Positions 46,720 through 59,712 of a DNA stretch of 64,000 nucleotides are shown piece after piece (the stretch's first letter is position 1; the number at the start of each line of letters is the position of its first letter). The notes under the pieces are model-generated. The model ran no database searches, was not told the DNA's origin, and worked only from the letters and a program-made list of their open reading frames with translations. The position numbers and the translations under genes are program-made. The DNA lies in the NCBI GenBank assembly GCA_023375785.1, contig SZWC01003567.1, positions 96,266 to 160,265 of the forward strand. Reading direction: 5' to 3'. The stretch comes from Penium margaritaceum. Lineage: Eukaryota > Streptophyta > Zygnematophyceae > Desmidiales > Peniaceae.

Positions 46720-48900
46720 TATTATGCGCAATGCCTTGATAAATTGGCATGTGCCACTGACCATGACCGCAAAGTTTACCAAGTGACGTTTACGTCTATT
46801 GATCATAACACGAATCAGCCACAGTCAGAGTGTTCAATGACAGTGCAGATGTATTAGGCATGATCTTGCAGGTGCAAACAAGGTAAAACACCTGTGCCTT
46901 GGTGTGGCTACTGTGCGCAATGCCTTGACTAATTGGCCTGTGCCACTGACCATGTCCACAAAGTTTACCATGTGACTTTAACTGCTACGAATCGTAACAC
47001 AAGTCAGCCACGGTCAGAGTGCCCAATCACAGTGCACATCTAATATGCATAACCTTACAGGTATACACAAGGTAAAAAACCGGTGGCTTGGCACGGCTAT
47101 TGTGCGCAATGCCTTGACAAAGTTGGCATGTGCCACTGACCATGACCACAAAGTTTACCAAGTGACTTTAACTTCTACGAATCGTACCACAAGTCAGCCA
47201 CATTCATAGTGCCCAATCAAAGTGCACATCTAATATGCATGACCTTGCAGGTATAAAGAAGGTAAAAAACCATTGGCTTGGCACGGCTATTGTGCGCAAT
47301 GCCTTGATTAAGTTGGCATGTGCCACTGACTATGACCACACTGTTTACCAAGTACCTTAAACGGCTATGAATCATAACACGCGTCACCCACGGTCAGAGT
47401 GTCCAATCACAGTGCAGATGTACTAGGCATGATCTTGAAGGTGCAAAAAAGGTAGAATACAGGTGGCTCAGTGTGGCTACTGTGCGCAATGCCTTGACAA
47501 AGTTGGCATGTGCCACTGACCATGATCACAAAGTTTACCAAGTGACTTTCTACGAATCGTAACACGAGTCAGCCACTGTCAGAGTGCCCAATCATAGTAC
47601 ACATGTAATATGCAAGACCTTGCTGGTATAAACAAGGTAAAAACCCGGTGGCTTGGCATGACTTTTGTGCGCAATGTCTTGACAAAGTTGGCATGTGCCA
47701 CTGACCATGACCACAAAGTTTACCAAGTACATTAAACGGCTATGATTTATAACACGAGTCAGCCACGGTCAGAGTGTCCAATCACAGTACAGATATACTG
47801 GGCATGACCATACAGGTATAAAAAAGGTAGAATACTGGTGGTTCGGTGTGGCTATTGTGTGCAATGCCTTGACAAAATGGCATGTGCCACTGACCATGAC
47901 CACAAAGTTTACCATGTGACTTTCACCTATACGAATAGTAACACACGTCAGCCACAGTTAGAGTGCCCAATGACAGTGCACATGTCATATGCATGACCTT
48001 ACAGGTATACACAAGGTAAAAAACCGGTGGCTTGGCATGGCTATGGTGCGCAATGCCTTGACAAAGTTGGCATGTGCCACTGACCATGACCACAAAGTGT
48101 ACCAAGTGACTTTAACGTCTACGAATTGTAACACGAGCCAGCCACATTCAGAGTGCCCAATCACAGTGCACATCTAATATGCATGACCTTGCAGGTATAA
48201 AGAAGGTAAAAAACCGGTGGCTTGGCACGGCTATTGTGCGCAATACCTTAACAAAGTTGGCATGTGCCACTGACCATGACCACACTATTTACCAAGTACC
48301 TTAAACGGCTATGAATCATAACACGCGTCACCCACGGTCAGAGTGTCAAGTCACAGTGCAGATGTACTAAGCATGATCTTGAAGGTGCAAACAAGGTAGA
48401 ATACTGGTGGCTCGGTGTGGCTATTGTGCGCAATGCCTTGAAAAAGTTGGCATGTGCCACTGACCATGATCACAAAGTTTGCCAAGTGACTTTAACTTAT
48501 ACGAATCATAACACGAGCCAGCAACGGTCAGATTGCCCAATCATAGTACACATATAATATGCATGACCTTGCTGGTATATACAAGGTAAAAAACTGGTGG
48601 CTTGGCACGGCTATTGTGCGCAATGCCTTGACAAAGTTGGCATGTGCCACTGACCATGACCACAAAGTTTACCACGTACATTAAACGGCTATGAATTATA
48701 ACACGAGTCAGCCACGGTCAGAGTGTCCAATCACAGTGCAGATATACTGGGCATGACCTCACAGGTATAACCCAGGTAGAATACTGGTGGCTCGGAGTGG
48801 CTATTGTGCGCAATGCCTTGATAAATTGGCATGTGCCACTGACCATGACCACAAAGTTTACCAAGTGACGTTTACGTCTACTGATCATAACACGAGTCAG
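46720..48900 (+). repeat. Satellite segment duplicated from 6370-8550
   Basis: Partner of 6370-8550, with matching private variants in the same order and a steady offset of about 40.35 kb. The two copies lie on opposite sides of elements A and D. Confidence 0.75.
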
Positions 48901-51900
48901 CCACGGTCAGAGTGTCCAATCACAGTGCAGATGTATTAGGCATGACCTTGCAGGTGCAAACAAGGTAAAACACCTGTGCCTTGGTGTGGCAACTCTGCGC
49001 AATGCCTTGACGAAGTTGGCATGTGCCACTAGCCATGACCACAACGCTTACCAAGTGACTTTAACTTCTACGAATCCTAACACGAGTCAGCCATGGTCAG
49101 AGTGCCCAGTCACAGTGCACATCTAACACGCATAACCTTGCAGGTATAAACAAGGTAAAAAACCGGTGGCTTGGCACCGCAATTGTGCGCAATGCCTTGA
49201 CAAAGTTGGCATGTGCCACTGACTATGACCACAAAGTTTACCAAGTGACTTAACTTCTACGAATTGTAACAAGAGTCAGCCACATTCAGAGTGCCCAATC
49301 ACAGTGCACATATAACATGCACGACCTTACAGGTATAAAGAAGGTAAAAAAACCGGTGCCTTGGCATGGCTATTGTGCGCACTGCCTTGACAGAGTTGGC
49401 ATGTGCCACTGACCGTGACCACAAAGTTCACCAAGTGACTTTAACATCCACGAATTGTAACACGAGGCAGCCACATTCAGAGTGCCAAATAACAGTGCAC
49501 ATCTAATATGCATGACCTTGCCGGTATAAAGAAGGTAAAAAAGCTGGTGGCTTGGCACGGCTATTGTGCGCAATGCCTTGAAAAAGTTGGCATGTGCCAC
49601 TGACCATGACCACACTGTTTACCAAGTACCTTAAACGGCTACGAATTATAACACACGTCACCCACGGTCAGAGTGTCCAATCACAGTTCAGATGTACTAG
49701 GCATGCTCCTGAAGGTGCAAACAAGGTAGAATACTGGTGGCTCGGTGTGGCTATTGTGTGCAATGCCTCGACAAAGTTGGCATGTGCCACTGACCATGAT
49801 CACAAAGTTTACCAAGTGACATTAACTTCTACGAATGGTAAGACGAGTCAGCCACGGTCAGAGTACCCAATCATAGTACACATCTAATATGCATGACTTT
49901 GCTGGTATAAACAAGGTAAAAAACCGGTGGCTTGGCATGGCTATTGTGCGCAATGCCTAGACAAAGTTGGCATGTGCCACCGACCATGACCACACATTTT
50001 ACCAAGTACATTAAACGGCTATGAATTATAACACGAGTCAGCCACTGTCAGAGTGTCCAATCACAGTACATATATACTGGGCATGACCTTATAGGTATAA
50101 ACAAGGTAGAATATTGGAGTTCCATTGTGGCAATTGTGCGCAATGCCCAGACAAATTGCCATGTGCAACTGACAATGACCACAAAGTTTACCAAGGAGCT
50201 TCAACTTCTATGAATCGTAACACAAGTCAGCCACGGTCAGAGTGCCCAATCACAGTGCACATCTAATATGCATGACCTTGCAGGTATACACAAGGTAAAA
50301 ACCCAGTGGCTTGGGCTGGCTATTGTGCGCAATACCTTGACAATTTGGGCATGTGCCACTAACAATTATCACAATGTTTACCAAGTGACTTTAACTTCTA
50401 CAAATCGTAACACGAGTCAGCCACGGTCAGAGTGCCCAATCACAGTGCACATCTAATATGCATGACCTTGCAGGTATAAACAAGTTTAAAAACTGGTGGC
50501 TTGGCACGGCTATTGTGCGCAATGCCTTGACAAAGTTGGCACGTGCCACTGACCATGACCACAAAGTTTACCAAGTACCTTAAACAGCTATGAATCATAA
50601 GACGAGTCAGCCACGGTCAGAGTGTCCAATCACAGTGCAGATATCCTGGGCATCATCTTGCTCGTATAAGCTATAATACAAGTGGCTCGGTGTGGCTATT
50701 GTGCGCAATGCCTTGACAAAGTTGGCATGTGCCACTGAGCATGACCACAAATGTATCCAAGTGAGTTTTACTTTTTTTTATAATAACACAAGTCAGCCAC
50801 GGTCAGAGTGCCCAATCACAGTGCAGATGTACTAGGCAGGATCTTGCAGGTGCAAACAAGGTACAATACTGGTGGCTCGGTGTGGCTATTGTGCGTAATG
50901 CATTGACAAGGTTGGCATGTGCCACTGACCATGACCATGACCACAAGTGACTTTAACTTCTACGAATCATTACACGAGTCAGCCACGGTCAGAGTACCCA
51001 ATCACAGTGCACATCTAATATGAATGATCTTGCAGGTATAAACAGGGTAAAACACTGGTGTCTTAGCACGGCTATTGTACGCAATGCCTTGACAAAGTTG
51101 GCATGTGCCACAGACCATGACCACAATGATTACCAAGTGACTTTAACTTCTACGAATTGTAACACGAGTCAGCCACAGTCCGTGTGCCCACTCACAGTTC
51201 ACATGTACTAGGCATGACCTTCCAGGTATAAACAAGGTAAAATCCGGTGGCTTGGCAGAGCTATTTTGCACAATGCATTGACCAAGTTGGCATGTGCCAC
51301 TGACCATGACCACAAAGTTTACCAAGTACATTAAACGGCTATGAATCATAACACGAGTCAGCCACGGGCAGAGTGTCCGATCACATTGCAGATATATCTG
51401 GCATGACCTTACAGGTATAAACAAGGTAGAATACTGGTGGCTCAGTGTGGCTATTATGTGCAAGGCATTGACAAAGCTGGCATGTGCCACTGACCATGAC
51501 CACAAATGTATCCAAGTGACTTGTACTTCTATTGATCATAACACGAGTCAACCACTGTCAGAGTGTCCAATCACAGTGCAGATATAGTAGGCATGATCTT
51601 GCAGGTGCAAACAAGGTAGAATATTTGTGGTTCGGTGTGGCTATTGTTCGCGATGCCTTGTTAAAGCTGGCATGTGCCACTGACCATGACCACAAAGTTT
51701 ACCAAGTAACTGTAACTTCTGCGAATCGTAACACGAGTCAGCAACAGTCAGAGTGCCCAATCACAGTTCAGATGTACTAGGCATGACCTTGCAAGTATAG
51801 ACAAGGTTAAAAACCGGTGGCTTTGCACGGCTATTGTGCGCAATGCCTTGACAAAGTTGGCATGTGCCACTGACCATGACCACAAAGTTTACCAAGTACC

Positions 51901-52277
51901 TTAAATGGCTATGAATCATAACACGAGTCAGCGACGGGCAGAGTGTCCAATCACAGTGCAGATATAATAGGCATGAACTTGCAGGTATGAACAAGGTAGA
52001 ATACTGGTGGCTCCATGTGGCTATTGTGCGCAATGCCTTGACAAAGTTCGCATGTGCCACTGACCATGACCACAAATGTATCCAAGTGATTCTTACATCT
52101 ATTGATCATAACACGAGTCAGGCACGGTCAGAGTTTCCAATCACAGTGCAGATGTGCAAGGCATGATGTTGAAGGTTCAAACAAGGTAGAATACTGGTGG
52201 CTCGGAATGGCTATTGTGCGCAATGCCTTGACAATGTTGGCATGTGCCACTGACCATGACCACAAAGTTTACCAAGT

Positions 52278-52338
52278 NNNNNNNNNNNNNNNNNNNNNNN
52301 NNNNNNNNNNNNNNNNNNNNNNNNNNNNNNNNNNNNNN
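52278..52338. other. Assembly gap (61 N)
   Basis: A run of N inside satellite. The flanks are a ttaccaagt motif on the left and gttggcatgtgcc on the right, which in ordinary monomers lie about 150 bp apart, not 61. The gap length is therefore not to scale, or is short by a fraction of a monomer. Confidence 0.95.
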
Positions 52339-54839
52339 GTTGGCATGTGCCACTGACCATGACCACAATGTTTACCAAGTGACGTTAACTTCTACGAATC
52401 GTTACACGAGTCAACCACGGTCTGCGTGCCCAATCACAGTGTACATCTAATATGCATGACCTTGCAGGTATAAACAAGGTAAAAAACCTGTGGCTTGGCA
52501 CGGCTATTGTGCGCAATGCCTTGACAAAGTTGGCATGTGCCACTTACCATGACCACAAAGTTTACCAAGTAACTTTAACATCTACGAATCGTAACACAAG
52601 TCAGCCACAGTCAGAGTGCCCAATTACAGTTTAGATGTGCTAGGCATGACCTTGCAGGTATAAGCAAGGTAAAAACTGGTGGCTTGGCACGACTATTGTG
52701 CGCAATGCCTTCACAAAGTTGGTATGTGCCACTGACCATGTCCACAAAGTTTACCAAGTACTTTAAACGGCTATGACTCAAAACACGAGTCAGCCACGCT
52801 CAGAGTGTCCAATGACAGTGCAGATGTACTAGGCATGACCTTGCAGGTATAAACAAGGTAGAATACTGGTGGCTCAGTGTGGCTATTGTGGGCAATGTCC
52901 TGACAAAGTTGGCATGTGCCACTGACCATGACAACAAATGTATCAAAGTGACTTTTACTTCTATTGATCATAACACGAGTCAGCCACGGTCAGAGTGTCC
53001 AATCACAGTGTCGATGTAGTAGGAATGATCTTGCAGGTAAAAACAAGGTAGAATACTGGTGTCTTTGTGTGGCTATTGTGCGCAATGACTTGACAATGTT
53101 GGCATGTGCCACTGACCATGACCACAACGTTTACCAAGTGACTTTAACTTCTACGAGTCGTAACACAAGTCAGCCACAGTCAAAGTGCCCAATCACAATG
53201 CACATCTAATATGCATGACCTTGCAGGTATACAAAAGATAACATACCGGTGGCTTGGCACGGTTATTGTGCGCAATGCCTTGATAAAGTTGGCATGTACC
53301 ACTGACCAAGACCACATTGTTTACCAAGTGACTTTAACTTCTATGAAACGTAACACGAGTCAGCCACAATTAGAGTGCTCAATCACAGTGCACATCTAAT
53401 TTGCATGACCTTGCAGGTATAAACAAGGTCAAATACCGGTGGCTTGGCAAGGCTATTGTACGCAATGCCTTGACAAAGCTGGCATGTGCCACTGACCATG
53501 ACCACACTCTTTACCAAGTACCTTAAACGGCTATGAATCATAACACGTGTCACCGACGATCAGCGTGTCCAATGCAAGTGCAGATGTACTAGGCATCATC
53601 TTGCAGGTGCAAACAAGGTAGAATACGGGTGGCTCGGTGTGGCTATTGTGCGCAATGGCTTGACAAAGTTGGCATGGTCCACTGACCATGATCTTTAATT
53701 TTTCCAAGTGACTAGCTTCTACAAATTGTAACACGAGTCAGCCACTGCCAGAGTACCCAATCATAGTGCACATCTGATATGCATGACCTTGCTGATATAA
53801 AAAGGAAAAAAACCGGTGGCTTGGCACGGCTATTGTGCGCAATGCCTTGACAATGTCGGCACGTGCCACTTACCATGACCACAAAGTTTACCAAGTACGT
53901 TAAACGGCTATGAATTCTAACACGAGTCAGCCGCCATCAGAGTGTCAAATCACAGTGCAGATTAGTTGGGCATGACCTTCCAGGTTTAAACAAGGTAGAA
54001 TACTGGTGGCTCGGTGTGGCTATTTTGCGCAATGCCTTGACAAAGTTGGCATGTGCCACTGACCATGACCACAAATGTATCCAAGCGACGCTTACGTCTA
54101 TTGACCATAACACGAGTCAGCTACGGTCAGAGTGTCCAATCACAGTGCAGATGTACTAGGCATGATCTTGCAGGTACAAACAAGGTAGAATACTGGTGGC
54201 TTGGTTCGGATATTGTGCGCAATGCCTTGACAAAGTTGGCATGTGCCACTGACCGTGACCACAAAGTTTACCAATTGACTTTTACGAGGCGTAACACGAG
54301 TCAGCCACGGTCAGAGTGCCCAATCTCAGTGCACATCTAATATGCATGAAATTGCGGGTATGAACAAGGTAAAAAACTGGTGGCTTGGTACGGCCATTGT
54401 GCGCAATGCCTAGACAAAGTTGGCATGTGCCACAGACCGTGACCACAAGGTTTACCAAGTACAATAAACGGCTATGAATCATAACACGAGTCAGCCACGA
54501 TCAGAGTGTCCAATCACAGTGCAGATAGTCTAGGCATGACCTTGCAGGTATAAACAAGGTAGAATACTGGTGGCTCGGTGTGGCCATTGTGCGCAATGCC
54601 TTGACAGAGTTGGCATGTGCCACTGACCATGACCACAACTGTATCCAAGTGACTTTTACTTCTATTGATCATAACACGAGTCAGCCACAGTCGGAGTGTC
54701 CAATGACAGTGCAGATGTACTAGGCATGATCTTGCAGGTACAAAAAAGGCAGAGTACTAGTGGCTCGGTGTGGCTATTATGTGCAATGCCTTGACAAAGT
54801 TGGCATGTACCACTGACCATGCCCACCAAGTTTACCAAA

Positions 54840-57800
54840 TGACTTTAACTTCTACGAGTCGTAACACAAGTCAGTCACGGTCAGAGTGCCCGATCACAGT
54901 GCATATCTAATATGCATGACCTTACTGGTAGAAAAAGGTAAAAAACCGTTAGCTTGGCACGGCTATAATGCACAATGCCTTGAAAAGATTGGCATGTGCC
55001 ACTAACAATGATCACAATGTTTACCAACTGACTTTAACTTCTACGAGTCGTAACACAAGTCAGTCACGGTCAGAGTGCCCGATCACAGTGCATATCTAAT
55101 ATGCATGACCTTACTGGTAGAAAAAGGTAAAAAACCGTTAGCTTGGCACGGCTATAATGCACAATGCCTTGAAAAGATTGGCATGTGCCACTAACAATGA
55201 TCACAATGTTTACCAACTGACTTTAACTTCTACGAGTCGTAACACAAGTCAGTCACGGTCAGAGTGCCCGATCACAGTGCATATCTAATATGCATGACCT
55301 TACTGGTAGAAAAAGGTAAAAAACCGTTAGCTTGGCACGGCTATAATGCACAATGCCTTGAAAAGATTGGCATGTGCCACTAACAATGATCACAATGTTT
55401 ACCAACTGACTTTAACTTCTACGAGTCGTAACACAAGTCAGTCACGGTCAGAGTGCCCGATCACAGTGCATATCTAATATGCATGACCTTACTGGTAGAA
55501 AAAGGTAAAAAACCGTTAGCTTGGCACGGCTATAATGCACAATGCCTTGAAAAGATTGGCATGTGCCACTAACAATGATCACAATGTTTACCAACTGACT
55601 TTAACTTCTACGAGTCGTAACACAAGTCAGTCACGGTCAGAGTGCCCGATCACAGTGCATATCTAATATGCATGACCTTACTGGTAGAAAAAGGTAAAAA
55701 ACCGTTAGCTTGGCACGGCTATAATGCACAATGCCTTGAAAAGATTGGCATGTGCCACTAACAATGATCACAATGTTTACCAACTGACTTTAACTTCTAC
55801 GAGTCGTAACACAAGTCAGTCACGGTCAGAGTGCCCGATCACAGTGCATATCTAATATGCATGACCTTACTGGTAGAAAAAGGTAAAAAACCGTTAGCTT
55901 GGCACGGCTATAATGCACAATGCCTTGAAAAGATTGGCATGTGCCACTAACAATGATCACAATGTTTACCAACTGACTTTAACTTCTACGAGTCGTAACA
56001 CAAGTCAGTCACGGTCAGAGTGCCCGATCACAGTGCATATCTAATATGCATGACCTTACTGGTAGAAAAAGGTAAAAAACCGTTAGCTTGGCACGGCTAT
56101 AATGCACAATGCCTTGAAAAGATTGGCATGTGCCACTAACAATGATCACAATGTTTACCAACTGACTTTAACTTCTACGAGTCGTAACACAAGTCAGTCA
56201 CGGTCAGAGTGCCCGATCACAGTGCATATCTAATATGCATGACCTTACTGGTAGAAAAAGGTAAAAAACCGTTAGCTTGGCACGGCTATAATGCACAATG
56301 CCTTGAAAAGATTGGCATGTGCCACTAACAATGATCACAATGTTTACCAACTGACTTTAACTTCTACGAGTCGTAACACAAGTCAGTCACGGTCAGAGTG
56401 CCCGATCACAGTGCATATCTAATATGCATGACCTTACTGGTAGAAAAAGGTAAAAAACCGTTAGCTTGGCACGGCTATAATGCACAATGCCTTGAAAAGA
56501 TTGGCATGTGCCACTAACAATGATCACAATGTTTACCAACTGACTTTAACTTCTACGAGTCGTAACACAAGTCAGTCACGGTCAGAGTGCCCGATCACAG
56601 TGCATATCTAATATGCATGACCTTACTGGTAGAAAAAGGTAAAAAACCGTTAGCTTGGCACGGCTATAATGCACAATGCCTTGAAAAGATTGGCATGTGC
56701 CACTAACAATGATCACAATGTTTACCAACTGACTTTAACTTCTACGAGTCGTAACACAAGTCAGTCACGGTCAGAGTGCCCGATCACAGTGCATATCTAA
56801 TATGCATGACCTTACTGGTAGAAAAAGGTAAAAAACCGTTAGCTTGGCACGGCTATAATGCACAATGCCTTGAAAAGATTGGCATGTGCCACTAACAATG
56901 ATCACAATGTTTACCAACTGACTTTAACTTCTACGAGTCGTAACACAAGTCAGTCACGGTCAGAGTGCCCGATCACAGTGCATATCTAATATGCATGACC
57001 TTACTGGTAGAAAAAGGTAAAAAACCGTTAGCTTGGCACGGCTATAATGCACAATGCCTTGAAAAGATTGGCATGTGCCACTAACAATGATCACAATGTT
57101 TACCAACTGACTTTAACTTCTACGAGTCGTAACACAAGTCAGTCACGGTCAGAGTGCCCGATCACAGTGCATATCTAATATGCATGACCTTACTGGTAGA
57201 AAAAGGTAAAAAACCGTTAGCTTGGCACGGCTATAATGCACAATGCCTTGAAAAGATTGGCATGTGCCACTAACAATGATCACAATGTTTACCAACTGAC
57301 TTTAACTTCTACGAGTCGTAACACAAGTCAGTCACGGTCAGAGTGCCCGATCACAGTGCATATCTAATATGCATGACCTTACTGGTAGAAAAAGGTAAAA
57401 AACCGTTAGCTTGGCACGGCTATAATGCACAATGCCTTGAAAAGATTGGCATGTGCCACTAACAATGATCACAATGTTTACCAACTGACTTTAACTTCTA
57501 CGAGTCGTAACACAAGTCAGTCACGGTCAGAGTGCCCGATCACAGTGCATATCTAATATGCATGACCTTACTGGTAGAAAAAGGTAAAAAACCGTTAGCT
57601 TGGCACGGCTATAATGCACAATGCCTTGAAAAGATTGGCATGTGCCACTAACAATGATCACAATGTTTACCAACTGACTTTAACTTCTACGAGTCGTAAC
57701 ACAAGTCAGTCACGGTCAGAGTGCCCGATCACAGTGCATATCTAATATGCATGACCTTACTGGTAGAAAAAGGTAAAAAACCGTTAGCTTGGCACGGCTA

Positions 57801-59712
57801 TAATGCACAATGCCTTGAAAAGATTGGCATGTGCCACTAACAATGATCACAATGTTTACCAACTGACTTTAACTTCTACGAGTCGTAACACAAGTCAGTC
57901 ACGGTCAGAGTGCCCGATCACAGTGCATATCTAATATGCATGACCTTACTGGTAGAAAAAGGTAAAAAACCGTTAGCTTGGCACGGCTATAATGCACAAT
58001 GCCTTGAAAAGATTGGCATGTGCCACTAACAATGATCACAATGTTTACCAACTGACTTTAACTTCTACGAGTCGTAACACAAGTCAGTCACGGTCAGAGT
58101 GCCCGATCACAGTGCATATCTAATATGCATGACCTTACTGGTAGAAAAAGGTAAAAAACCGTTAGCTTGGCACGGCTATAATGCACAATGCCTTGAAAAG
58201 ATTGGCATGTGCCACTAACAATGATCACAATGTTTACCAACTGACTTTAACTTCTACGAGTCGTAACACAAGTCAGTCACGGTCAGAGTGCCCGATCACA
58301 GTGCATATCTAATATGCATGACCTTACTGGTAGAAAAAGGTAAAAAACCGTTAGCTTGGCACGGCTATAATGCACAATGCCTTGAAAAGATTGGCATGTG
58401 CCACTAACAATGATCACAATGTTTACCAACTGACTTTAACTTCTACGAGTCGTAACACAAGTCAGTCACGGTCAGAGTGCCCGATCACAGTGCATATCTA
58501 ATATGCATGACCTTACTGGTAGAAAAAGGTAAAAAACCGTTAGCTTGGCACGGCTATAATGCACAATGCCTTGAAAAGATTGGCATGTGCCACTAACAAT
58601 GATCACAATGTTTACCAACTGACTTTAACTTCTACGAGTCGTAACACAAGTCAGTCACGGTCAGAGTGCCCGATCACAGTGCATATCTAATATGCATGAC
58701 CTTACTGGTAGAAAAAGGTAAAAAACCGTTAGCTTGGCACGGCTATAATGCACAATGCCTTGAAAAGATTGGCATGTGCCACTAACAATGATCACAATGT
58801 TTACCAACTGACTTTAACTTCTACGAGTCGTAACACAAGTCAGTCACGGTCAGAGTGCCCGATCACAGTGCATATCTAATATGCATGACCTTACTGGTAG
58901 AAAAAGGTAAAAAACCGTTAGCTTGGCACGGCTATAATGCACAATGCCTTGAAAAGATTGGCATGTGCCACTAACAATGATCACAATGTTTACCAACTGA
59001 CTTTAACTTCTACGAGTCGTAACACAAGTCAGTCACGGTCAGAGTGCCCGATCACAGTGCATATCTAATATGCATGACCTTACTGGTAGAAAAAGGTAAA
59101 AAACCGTTAGCTTGGCACGGCTATAATGCACAATGCCTTGAAAAGATTGGCATGTGCCACTAACAATGATCACAATGTTTACCAACTGACTTTAACTTCT
59201 ACGAGTCGTAACACAAGTCAGTCACGGTCAGAGTGCCCGATCACAGTGCATATCTAATATGCATGACCTTACTGGTAGAAAAAGGTAAAAAACCGTTAGC
59301 TTGGCACGGCTATAATGCACAATGCCTTGAAAAGATTGGCATGTGCCACTAACAATGATCACAATGTTTACCAACTGACTTTAACTTCTACGAGTCGTAA
59401 CACAAGTCAGTCACGGTCAGAGTGCCCGATCACAGTGCATATCTAATATGCATGACCTTACTGGTAGAAAAAGGTAAAAAACCGTTAGCTTGGCACGGCT
59501 ATAATGCACAATGCCTTGAAAAGATTGGCATGTGCCACTAACAATGATCACAATGTTTACCAACTGACTTTAACTTCTACGAGTCGTAACACAAGTCAGT
59601 CACGGTCAGAGTGCCCGATCACAGTGCATATCTAATATGCATGACCTTACTGGTAGAAAAAGGTAAAAAACCGTTAGCTTGGCACGGCTATAATGCACAA
59701 TGCCTTGAAAAG
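54840..59712 (+). repeat. Homogeneous 189 bp satellite block, about 26 identical copies
   Basis: Starts of the gactttaacttctacgagtc motif fall every 189 bp from 54841 to 59566, that is 25 exact periods, and the copies look identical on reading. Private variants are cactaacaatgatcacaatg, cggctataatgcacaatgcc, ctggtagaaaaaggt and accaactgac. Diverged monomers flank it on both sides. This one class replaces the usual alternating order. Either a very recent amplification or an assembly product. Confidence 0.95.

Larger units (their letters stand above)
30934..54839 (+). repeat. 189-190 bp satellite array, main block
   Basis: About 126 monomers in plus orientation with the same three classes and the same alpha-alpha-beta-gamma or alpha-beta-gamma order. 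Local recent duplications stand out (31021-31590, 37990-39090, 43080-45050), as do longer segmental duplications (34000-37550 and 46720-48900). An assembly gap lies at 52278-52338. There is an out-of-phase junction near 36168. I see no gene or non-satellite insert in this stretch. Confidence 0.95.
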
